Below, in pieces: positions 12,001-16,748 of a DNA stretch of 16,748 bases (its first letter is position 1; every line of letters begins with the position of its first letter). Under the pieces are notes generated by a model that saw only the letters and a program-made list of their open reading frames with translations, had not been told where the DNA came from and did not search any database. The translations under genes were made by a program, and so were the position numbers. The stretch lies in NCBI GenBank assembly GCA_046091285.1, contig JBJTBH010000009.1, forward strand, positions 1 through 16,748, written 5' to 3'. This DNA comes from CAIXOZ01 sp046091285. GTDB taxonomy: Bacteria; Cyanobacteriota; Cyanobacteriia; PCC-6307; Cyanobiaceae.

Positions 12001-13151
12001 AGCAGCGCGCCGGGCACCGCCGCCAGGGCCGCGGCGCCGGCGATGCTGTTGCCGACCTCGCTGAAGCGGAAGCCATCCTCCGGCGCCAGCCAGAGCGGCA
12101 GCAGGGAGACTGCCGGATCGCTGAGGGCGGCCAGCAGCTCGCCGGTGACACCGGGGATGGCGCCGCTGCGCAGGCTCTCGGTGGCTTCACGGCTGGACAG
12201 GCCCTCGCGCAACAGCGGTTCGAGGGCCGGGATGCGGTCGAGGAGGCGGCTGACCATGCCGGCATCGCCGCCCGCCCGCAGCAGGTTGTCGTAGCCCCAG
12301 AGCAGCAGTCCTGCCGCCAGCGCTTCGCCGGCGGCACCCTCCCAGAACGGCGTGTCGTCAGCGTTGCCCTGCTCGGTGTCGCTGAACAGCAGGCCGAAGA
12401 GCAGGCGCAGATCCTCCACGCCGTAGGAGGCGGTGAAACGGCAGAGCAGATCGCCGAGATCAAGATCCAGGCGGTTGTCGGTACCAGCCCCGCCGCCGCC
12501 ACTGCCGGGCGTGCCGCTGCTGCTGGACGTCCAGCTGGTCTGGAGCGTGCCTTCCCCGGCCAGGCGCCGCTCCACCGCGAAGGACGCCTCGACGAAGCGG
12601 AAGGCGGGATCGCGTGGTGCTGTCCCCTGCTCCCAGGCGAGGGTGTAAGTGGAATCGGCGTAGCGGCGCTCGCCGGCGTTGGCCTCCGGCAGGCGCGGCA
12701 CCGGTGGCAGCAGCTCCTGGAGCTGGGGCTGATCCAGTCCGGGCAGCGTGGCGAGGCGCTGGATCAGGTGGCTGCGCATGGCGTCGGCACGCGCCACCGC
12801 CAGGCCACGGTTGGTGCCTTCGTAACCGAGGTTGAGCAGCTTGGTGCGCAGCGACGGCGTCAGCGGCTCAGGGTCGGTGGAGGCACTGATGCGAACGTCC
12901 CGCACGCTCTGCTGTCCGGCGGCGATCGAGGCCACGATCCGGTCGATCTCGGCCCGCTCACTCAGGGGAAGCTCGAAGGCGCCGGAGGCATAGAGGTTGT
13001 TGATGTCACGCTGGGCGTAGACGATGGTTTCCTGGTCCTGGCTGAGACGGAGCCGATCAACAGGCCCACCGGCGACATTGGCCCCGGCGTAGACGTTGTA
13101 GAGGGCACTGCCGGGAGTGGCAGGTTTTAGGAAAAGTTGCTGTGGGCGCCC
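1..13151 (-). CDS. Giant modular RTX calcium-binding surface/secreted protein, main body (both ends open)
   Basis: This minus-strand frame has no stop over 4383 complete codons and continues past the left edge. It lies in exactly the same frame as the 1012-codon ORF upstream, separated from it only by a TAG at 13152-13154. From N to C terminus it shows an OmpA-C-like domain; an unrecognised helix-rich stretch (about 12560-11350); alternating beta modules, Cys-containing helical modules and two more OmpA-like domains (about 11350-2900); a beta-rich region; an EF-hand loop; and RTX nonapeptides. RTX repeats fold on calcium outside the cell and usually mark type I secretion substrates; the C-terminal secretion signal would lie beyond the window. 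The first in-frame start candidates are GTG at 12935 and ATG at 12779, both inside the first OmpA-like domain and without a clear Shine-Dalgarno, so neither looks like a true start. The role is probably cell-surface adhesion, motility or matrix, inferred from architecture only. Alternative: the separated or decayed distal part of one giant gene. Confidence 0.85.
3..278 (-). repeat. RTX nonapeptide repeats (10 in window, continuing off the edge)
   Basis: Ten consecutive nonapeptides of the GGxGxDxLx type run from GSAGNDSFS to AGEGDDRAD. Most keep the Gly-Gly-x-Gly-(N/D)-D core; GNAGADTRS and GGAGAESME are degenerate. A typical lead-in precedes them (MDGQNVVIDGPGG, then IQSIKGDAGASDDHID). Such repeats form a calcium-bound parallel beta-roll after secretion. 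The array continues to the left of the window. Confidence 0.95.
714..749 (-). other. EF-hand-like calcium-binding loop
   Basis: Twelve codons encode DPNGDGRVRFQE. Asp, Asn and Asp sit at loop positions 1, 3 and 5, Gly at 6, a hydrophobic residue at 8 and Glu at 12, which is the canonical EF-hand ligand pattern. A helical segment (LFDNF) follows. It lies about 145 codons before the RTX repeats, so the C-terminal part carries two different calcium-binding motifs. Confidence 0.7.
2895..3260 (-). repeat. Cys/helical module, copy 5 (divergent)
   Basis: It starts LLNCSGFGVQQVLFILAQLE, continues through a long helix (TIDNVQHAIEAG) and ends LPEPLSLKLSARPIFDAYFC. The Cys-helix-helix-LxLxxxARP-Cys plan is kept, but the middle LPxWxP segment is not recognisable. 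Confidence 0.4.
3678..3960 (-). repeat. LYLFELDFGDG / GFD...LDT beta module
   Basis: After the Cys of GECPEHDP the copy reads LLYLFELDFGDGLDWSAGG, then LVALINQLADISI, then DARLGFGFDLDARSVGEFLV and LDT. GxD...LDT half-copies are also visible at 11056-11125 (GIDLG...LLLDT) and 2256-2325 (AFDAN...FLLDT). Confidence 0.5.
3940..4290 (-). repeat. Cys/helical module, copy 4 (divergent)
   Basis: It contains LCGLDDGALSPANWLAMLTG, then AGRIEELRDSLIG, and ends EWARRFNQAMDDAGLGDITL followed by TLVESASP and GECPEHDP. The overall order and terminal Cys match copies 1 and 3, with more sequence drift. Confidence 0.45.
5040..5320 (-). repeat. LYVYRLDFGDG / GYD...LDT beta module
   Basis: After LDCPPDLYVYRLDFGDGLNF comes TDLVALLGDGLGSNPLLEAL and the beta segment SYSFGLNGGLIAGYDTRT ending DFASLDT. 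It is the best-conserved copy and is preceded by RLLPENDP near 5430-5460. Confidence 0.55.
5850..6400 (-). repeat. OmpA-C-like domain, copy 3
   Basis: It contains RVDFESGRYKLDGPRRQQI, then IELIASTDDQSISAALEASM, then LLRRAEREWQLSTNAM and a tail MELLDAGILSASQLQTFASH, matching copy 2 segment by segment. It is preceded by a beta module with WLAWDADRTGFALYD, and a second such module (WLEWDASRSGFAIFD) follows. Confidence 0.5.
7010..7380 (-). repeat. Cys/helical module, copy 3 (CC-terminated)
   Basis: The module begins LPECTAGWFAFVNGFIDTID, has LPGWVPTSWLADASALADRF in the middle and ends FVTNINAIFNANDLDIHLSL plus LLAKPTNPSNTCCDDEG. It is the closest match to copy 1; WxAFVxxFI, LPxWxP and LLA(R/K)P...CCD are shared. 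Confidence 0.6.
8060..8360 (-). repeat. Cys/helical module, copy 2
   Basis: The module begins ELACWRALLPAIADLVASVG, has LPDWLPDEPASLLGGLGDGL in the middle and ends AVLVERVNALFRGADIPLVL. It aligns with copies 1 and 3 but lacks the CC pair at the end, where HSTEGS takes its place. Confidence 0.55.
8810..9095 (-). repeat. LYVYEL / GYD...VDT beta module
   Basis: After GCDPALYVYELAF there is a helix (ITAMLGGLSPALGSALDTAL) and a beta segment SFSLDLDVDGRLVVGYDSRA ending QFLYVDT. The same order is seen at 5040-5320 and 3678-3960. In the upstream copies a RLLPENDP motif precedes it. Confidence 0.5.
9330..9735 (-). repeat. OmpA-C-like domain, copy 2
   Basis: It follows the same plan as copy 1: SDFDSGAYQFLAPDRDKL, then VRVTASTDDQGVSTALTARL, then LQRALREWDETLI and a helical tail with LRELLDSGALSSDDLDTAI. 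The RAxREW segment and the tail are shared with copy 3. The end of the tail leads into an RLLPENDP motif that recurs after copy 3. Confidence 0.5.
10285..10650 (-). repeat. Cys/helical module, copy 1 (CC-terminated)
   Basis: Starting at a Cys (GQCPAEWLAFVDRFIALVGD), two amphipathic helices follow around LPSWLPSEAQ, then a third ending FVGLVNGLFSDAGLSLRLRL and the tail LLARPDP...DCCDTPP. The same order, including the C-terminal CC pair, recurs at 7010-7380. Confidence 0.6.
11350..12560 (-). other. Unrecognised helix-rich stretch inside the giant protein
   Basis: This part of the giant frame does not repeat elsewhere in the window and I do not recognise it. It opens with a Ser/Gly linker (TSSSSGTPGSGGGGAG), then is rich in Leu and Ala and looks mostly helical. 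Cys occur in LLCRF, LELCDLICAVD and LRCVL. It reads as many short amphipathic helices, such as RLLDRIPALEPLLREGL, so a helical-repeat solenoid is possible but unproven. Confidence 0.4.
12700..13103 (-). repeat. OmpA-C-like domain, copy 1
   Basis: The segment reads LYNVYAG, then a short beta stretch, YASGAFELPLSERAEIDRIV, VRISASTDPEPL, and NRGLAVARADAMRSHLI. The order (strand, helix, xxSTD, then N..GL..ARA.AM...L) resembles the OmpA C-terminal fold, which in other proteins binds peptidoglycan. It is the most OmpA-like of the three copies. The beta module that precedes copy 3 is missing before this one, because the stop codon lies only about 16 codons upstream. Confidence 0.5.
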
Positions 13152-13154
13152 CTA
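13152..13154 (-). other. In-frame amber stop inside the giant reading frame
   Basis: The codon is TAG, read on the minus strand, after ...PRGWN. The next codons, GRPQQLFLKPATPGSALYNV, are in the same frame and run straight into a well-formed domain. No in-frame ATG, GTG or TTG exists between here and 12936. The bases at 13125-13139 are AT-rich compared with their surroundings. This could be a nonsense mutation, a deletion scar, a readthrough site or a base-call error; the sequence alone does not decide. Confidence 0.8.
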
Positions 13155-16100
13155 GTTCCATCCGCGGGGTATCGGGCTGTCGGCAGCCAGGCGCGGCAGG
13201 CGGGAGCCCGGGCTGAGCCTGAAGCTCAGCAGCCGACCGTTGCCGATGTGAGCCCTCAGGTCGGCATCGTCGACACGGAGCTGGCTGGTGGCGATCTGGA
13301 AGGCCCCCAGATCCAGGCTGGCCGCGTGCGTGGTGGTGGTGGCAGAGGCGTCCGCGCCACCACCGGCCGCTGAACCGGCTCCGGGCGGTGCCATCAGCGC
13401 GCGCAGAACGCCGAGGAAGTCGTCGACCATCCCGACCACGTGCAGCACCTGCTGGCGGTGCAACAGCCAGTTCAGATCGCCGCTGTCGTCGAAGTTGCCG
13501 TCGGCGCTCCCGAATCCGGCCATCAGCGCGGTGGCGCTCGCTGCAGCAGGATCGACCATGACGCCGAACCGTTGGCGCCCTGCGGCGGCGGGGTCCGGTT
13601 GTGGCAGATCCTGCAGCAGCATTGAATGCTGGTTGTCGACCAGTTGGATCAGCTGCTCACCTGCTCCTTCCGCCAGACCGGTGAAGGCGGTGAGGCCGAC
13701 CGGGTGGAAGGCGAGATTGCTGTGCAGATTGACCACCCCGCTCAGCAGGATGTCGAGGTCGCGTGGCAGTTCGGGCTGGTTGTTGAGGGGGTTGAAGCCG
13801 CGGAAGCTGACTTCACCCGGCAGATGCTGATCGCCGGCGAGGCCCACCACATCGCCCAGCGACAGCTGGAACGCCACATCGGCGATCACCTGGCTGTCCC
13901 AGGGCTGTGTGAGGGCGTCGACTTGCCAGTCCTGGATGCCGGGGGCATGGAACGCCACGAGCCGGTAGACCGGCAGGCCCACTCCGTTCACCACAGCGCT
14001 GCCATCGGCAACGGCGGCGGTCAGGCGGGCGATGGCGAGGGCATAGCTCTGCAGGCTGTCGACCAGATCGCCACCCAGGGAGCTGAGCTTTTCGCTGAGG
14101 CTGGGCTCGTTGTCGCTGGATGCGCCATCACCGCTGAGCAGATCGGTGAGGAGGGCCAGATTCAGACCGCCGCCGAGCAGCCCGAGCCAGTTGCTGTCGG
14201 TGATCGGCTGGGCGGCGAGGCTGGTCAGGCTGTCGGCCAGATCCGCCAGCGGCTCGCTGATCAGGTTCTGCTCGATGCCCTTCAAAGTGCCCACCGGATC
14301 GAGGGCGGTGAGGGTGAACTGCTGGGCCAGGGCGGCGCCGAGGCTGTTGCCGGTGAAGCTGATCGGCGCCAGGTTGCCGTCCGCCAGGCCGGGCAAGCTC
14401 CAGGCGGTGAGGTCGGCCATGATCTGGCCGATATTGGTGAGGTACTGCATGATGCCCACCCCCGCGGGGTTGGCGTCGTCGAGCACCCCGGCGAGGTTGT
14501 CGGTGCCCTGCAGGGCCAGGATCGGATAGGAGCTGGTCGGGCGCACGCTGGCGCCGAGCCAGAAGGCATCGCCGGCCGCCGGCAGGGCGGCACCGGTGGG
14601 CGTGAGGTCTCCGGTGCCAGCGAGCACCGCATGGGTGGCGAAGAAGCCGCTGGCGGAGGTTTCTCCGAAAGAATCCTCTGCGGCCTGACGCTGCGATTCA
14701 GGGGTGAGGCCGTAGAGGGCCTCAATCCGCAGGTGGTCGCGAATGGTTTCCGGCTGCCAGCCCCAGAGGCCGTAGAGGCGATCGGCATTGAGCACGAGCC
14801 TGTCGGCCCCGGCGTCACTGCCGGCTCCGGCCTCCAGGCGCAGGGCGGACGCCGCCGCCGCATCGATGCTGGCCTGCACCGGCGCGTTGACCGTGAGTGC
14901 GCGAAAGAGGGTGAGAGCATCAGCAGGGTTCTCGAACAGCTTGTAGCCCTGAAGCGCCCCAGGATCTGAGGCTGTCCAGAACGGCACCGCGTACAACCGC
15001 GTCGGAGCCACTCCCGGACCCACCACCAGCGAGCCGTTGGCCCGCCGCATCGTCACCGGGGCCGAGGCACCATCGGCGCTGCGCTGCAGGTCGAGCACCA
15101 ATGGCTGCGAGAGCGTGCTGCGACGACCATCGGCGAGCGCGAAGCCGAAATCGTTGAGGTCCCACTGGCCTGGCTGGGCCGCCAGACCGGGCGATCCGGC
15201 GGGCACGAGCCGCAGCAGATCGGCCTCCGCATCGATCTGGGAGGCGCGCAACAGCACCTGCTCATCACGGGCGTAGACGCGACTGCCATCGACAAGCCGG
15301 CTGGCATACGAATCCCGCTGCACGGTGGGGGTGGCATCGATCAGGCCGGTGGCGCTGAAACCGAAGGTGGCCTGGATGGCCGCGGCGGTGCTGCCGGTGA
15401 GATCGAGCAGCGGCACCTCGCCGTTGGCCAGCAAACGGGTGTGGCGCTCGAAGAACTGATCACTCAGTTCGCCCAGCTCCAGGCTGCGCAGGGCACCGCT
15501 GCCTGGGGTGCCGCTGAACAGATAGCCGTTGTCGTCGCGCAGGCGCAGGGCCTCGAGGGTGCCTTTGGGAACCACTCCGGTCGCGCCGTCCGCCACCAGC
15601 CCCGCCACCAGGTGCAGGATGCCCTCAGCGAAGATCCGCCCCTCATCCCCGCGGGGCTCGGGCAGATTCAGGGTTTCCTGCAGGCAGTGCCCCGCCTGCT
15701 CGATCAGCATCTCGGCCAGGTCCACCACGGTGGCCTGTTCCGCCCAGGCGCGGTTGAGCAGCAGGTCGCCGCCACCGGCGCCATCGCCGATCCAGCCGGC
15801 GGTGAAGCCGGAGAAACGGTCCTCGAACAGACGATCGGCGCCCAGCACGGCCGGTTCGCCCGCCGGTGCGCTCAGGCCCGGGAACAGGGCCTCAAGCGCC
15901 ACGGGGCGGCCCACCAGCTTCGGGTTGGCCAGGGCGCCGCTGTTGCTGAACAGCTCTGGCAGGGCGGTGTCGAGGGCTGCTTCGAAACCGGCACTGCCGC
16001 CGCGGGCCAGTTGGCGCAGGATCATCCCGGCGGATTGCCCGCCCGGATCGATCGCGAAGGCTTCACAGAGCAGCCGCTCCACGGCCTCGGGCCGCTCGCT

Positions 16101-16190
16101 CCAGAGCTGACTCAGCCAGCCTCCCGCCAGTTGTCTGGCCTGGGCCAGGCGTGAACTGAGGGTGCTCAGGACCGGAAGGCTGGCGGTCAT
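13152..16190 (-). CDS. N-terminal part of giant RTX protein: metalloprotease-like and lipase-class-3-like domains (1012 aa)
   Basis: The ORF starts at ATG 16190, 44 bases after the upstream stop, and ends at TAG 13152. There is no Sec signal or membrane segment, as expected for a type I secretion substrate. Residues 144-188 (LNRAW, LIEQAGH, GDEGRIF) match a segment I recall from giant cyanobacterial RTX proteins, where a zincin-like EExGH precedes GDEG; here it reads EQAGH, so zinc catalysis is doubtful. Residues 555-830 resemble a class 3 lipase: LALQGTDNLAGVLDDANP near 558-575, nucleophile elbow GNSLG with Ser616, FHAPGI near 747-752, LGDVVGLAGDQHLPGE with Asp780, and His823 or His829 as possible catalytic His. 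The usual GHSLG has Asn for His. A Gly/Ala/Thr-rich linker occupies 934-956. Only five lysines occur in the protein. The frame continues in register after the stop, so this is probably the head of one giant gene rather than a complete protein. Confidence 0.85.
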   Translation of the reverse strand: MTASLPVLSTLSSRLAQARQLAGGWLSQLWSERPEAVERLLCEAFAIDPGGQSAGMILRQLARGGSAGFEAALDTALPELFSNSGALANPKLVGRPVALEALFPGLSAPAGEPAVLGADRLFEDRFSGFTAGWIGDGAGGGDLLLNRAWAEQATVVDLAEMLIEQAGHCLQETLNLPEPRGDEGRIFAEGILHLVAGLVADGATGVVPKGTLEALRLRDDNGYLFSGTPGSGALRSLELGELSDQFFERHTRLLANGEVPLLDLTGSTAAAIQATFGFSATGLIDATPTVQRDSYASRLVDGSRVYARDEQVLLRASQIDAEADLLRLVPAGSPGLAAQPGQWDLNDFGFALADGRRSTLSQPLVLDLQRSADGASAPVTMRRANGSLVVGPGVAPTRLYAVPFWTASDPGALQGYKLFENPADALTLFRALTVNAPVQASIDAAAASALRLEAGAGSDAGADRLVLNADRLYGLWGWQPETIRDHLRIEALYGLTPESQRQAAEDSFGETSASGFFATHAVLAGTGDLTPTGAALPAAGDAFWLGASVRPTSSYPILALQGTDNLAGVLDDANPAGVGIMQYLTNIGQIMADLTAWSLPGLADGNLAPISFTGNSLGAALAQQFTLTALDPVGTLKGIEQNLISEPLADLADSLTSLAAQPITDSNWLGLLGGGLNLALLTDLLSGDGASSDNEPSLSEKLSSLGGDLVDSLQSYALAIARLTAAVADGSAVVNGVGLPVYRLVAFHAPGIQDWQVDALTQPWDSQVIADVAFQLSLGDVVGLAGDQHLPGEVSFRGFNPLNNQPELPRDLDILLSGVVNLHSNLAFHPVGLTAFTGLAEGAGEQLIQLVDNQHSMLLQDLPQPDPAAAGRQRFGVMVDPAAASATALMAGFGSADGNFDDSGDLNWLLHRQQVLHVVGMVDDFLGVLRALMAPPGAGSAAGGGADASATTTTHAASLDLGAFQIATSQLRVDDADLRAHIGNGRLLSFRLSPGSRLPRLAADSPIPRGWN

Positions 16191-16234
16191 GGCGGGCGGG
16201 GGGAAGGCGAGTGATGCGTGAAGCCGGTGGTGGC

Positions 16235-16519
16235 TCAGTCGTTGTCGGCGGGCTGTGACCCCGCTTCAGGGTTCTGCAGGCGCTGGAAAGCTTCGGGATT
16301 CTCCACGGCCAGGCGTAACTGGGCCGCCAGGGCGCGGCGACCGACATCCATCAGCGCCAGCTGGTTGCGGATGCTCTTCATCTCCTCTTCGGACGCCCGG
16401 ATCGCCGCAACCAGCTGCTTGGCGGGGTCTGAAAGACTGTCGTAGGCATACTGCTTACCGGCCAGGGTGATCGTCGGCCGCTGGACGTCGCCGGTGTTGG
16501 CGGGAGAAACGGAATCCAC
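16235..16519 (-). CDS. DUF6447-like small coiled-coil protein (94 aa)
   Basis: The start codon is GTG at 16519; an in-frame TGA about 24 bases upstream limits alternatives, and no strong Shine-Dalgarno is visible. Residues 15-30 (PTITLAGKQYAYDSLS) form the short beta/N-terminal motif and residues 31-73 a predicted amphipathic helix (IRASEEEMKSIRNQLALMDV, RRALAAQLRLAV). The combination matches small cyanobacterial proteins of the DUF6447 type as I recall them; the function is not known to me. The gene ends 44 bases before the ATG of the giant-protein ORF on the same strand, so the two are probably co-transcribed. A coiled-coil partner, chaperone or regulator of the giant protein is a reasonable guess from position only. 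The ~15 C-terminal residues are polar and probably disordered. Confidence 0.7.
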   Translation of the reverse strand: MDSVSPANTGDVQRPTITLAGKQYAYDSLSDPAKQLVAAIRASEEEMKSIRNQLALMDVGRRALAAQLRLAVENPEAFQRLQNPEAGSQPADND

Positions 16520-16652
16520 TGCTGCGGATTGGTGGCTAATTCTTCAACCCTAGGAGCGTGTCGCGCATAGGTCGTGTCCATCCTCTCCACAGACGGCCCT
16601 GAATCTGCCCAGATCGCTGTTGCTGCAACCGATCCGGGCGAGACAATGGGGC
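16520..16652. other. Divergent intergenic region between the DUF6447-like gene and the IS transposase
   Basis: The 133 bases must hold the promoter for the minus-strand DUF6447/giant unit, unless the IS separates it from its promoter, and probably the left end of the insertion sequence. A short imperfect direct repeat (CGTGTCGC / CGTGTCCA) lies at about 16557-16580. I cannot place the terminal inverted repeat because the other end of the element is outside the window, and no convincing -10/-35 pair was found. Confidence 0.4.
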
Positions 16653-16748
16653 ATGAGCAAGACCTTCCGCCCCTGGAACCCCGAGCAGACGCTGCTGCTG
16701 CCGCCCTCACCGGTGGACTGGCTGCCTCAGAACCATCTGGTGTTCTTC
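16653..16748 (+). CDS. IS1182-family transposase, N-terminal fragment (cut by window edge)
   Basis: Thirty-two codons from ATG 16653 encode MSKTFRPWNPEQTLLLPPSP followed by VDWLPQNHLVFF. The pattern (K/R)xFRPxxPxQxxLLPPSxxxWLPxxHLxxF is typical of the N terminus of IS1182/IS5-like transposases (DUF772 region). The catalytic DDE residues would lie beyond the window, so activity cannot be judged. It is divergent from the giant-protein unit. Confidence 0.85.
   Translation, partial: MSKTFRPWNPEQTLLLPPSPVDWLPQNHLVFF
16653..16748 (+). mobile_element. Insertion sequence, IS1182-type, left part only
   Basis: This is the minimal extent supported by the transposase fragment. The true left end probably lies between 16520 and 16652, and the right end is outside. 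Confidence 0.6.

Noticed and set aside
12777..12935. Separate start of a second gene at GTG 12935 or ATG 12779
   Set aside because: Both are inside the first OmpA-like domain, after its first strand and helix, and there is no clear ribosome binding site. A true start would cut the domain.
11076..13130. A 684-codon plus-strand ORF, and similar long ones at 123-1178, 1251-2981, 3159-5123, 6756-8222 and 9465-10979
   Set aside because: They lie codon-for-codon opposite the minus-strand giant frame. In GC-rich genes that register avoids stops. Their translations are low-complexity and lack domain motifs, whereas the minus strand shows RTX, EF-hand and repeated modules.
13124..13137. TTTTAGGAAAA near the TAG as a transcription terminator
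   Set aside because: The stem is only four base pairs of A/T with a three-base loop and no following T-tract on the minus strand.
16553..16600. AGGAG followed by GTG on the plus strand as a small leader ORF
   Set aside because: It gives only about 14 codons before a stop and more likely belongs to the end of the insertion sequence.
16378..16710. A 110-codon minus-strand ORF overlapping the DUF6447-like gene
   Set aside because: It overlaps the better-supported gene in another frame, and its Arg/Ser/Pro-rich translation looks like a shadow.

Overview
The window is GC-rich and nearly wholly coding on the minus strand. Read from right to left, it holds a small DUF6447-like gene (16519-16235), a 1012-codon ORF (16190-13152), and, after a single in-frame TAG, the same reading frame open to the left edge (13151-1, 4383 complete codons, no stop). 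At the far right, on the plus strand, is the 5' end of an IS1182-type transposase gene (from 16653) that runs out of the window. No tRNA, rRNA, CRISPR array or metabolic gene was seen.

The giant reading frame looks like a secreted, calcium-binding RTX protein of the giant-gene kind known from picocyanobacteria. SwmB of marine Synechococcus, about 10,800 residues, is the best-known precedent. The DUF6447-like neighbour, the base composition and the protein style suggest Synechococcus/Cyanobium or a close relative. This is an inference from style, not a database match.

Layout from N to C terminus. Residues 1-1012 carry a degenerate metalloprotease-like motif and a lipase-class-3-like fold with a GNSLG nucleophile elbow. 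After the TAG comes the first of three OmpA-C-like domains. A long helix-rich stretch that I do not recognise follows (about 12560-11350). Then several module types recur in shuffled order: OmpA-like domains, Cys-containing helical modules (five), beta modules with LYVYxLxFGDG and GxD...LDT motifs, and WLxWDA beta modules (two). Towards the C terminus lie a beta-rich region, a canonical EF-hand loop (714-749), and ten RTX nonapeptides that continue past the edge.

The most unusual points are: (1) the in-frame amber codon with no usable start behind it, which means a nonsense mutation or deletion, stop-codon readthrough, or a sequencing error; (2) the shuffled modular architecture, with cysteines at recurring positions in a protein class usually poor in Cys; (3) the short gene immediately upstream as a possible dedicated partner; (4) an insertion sequence next to the presumed promoter of this two-gene unit.
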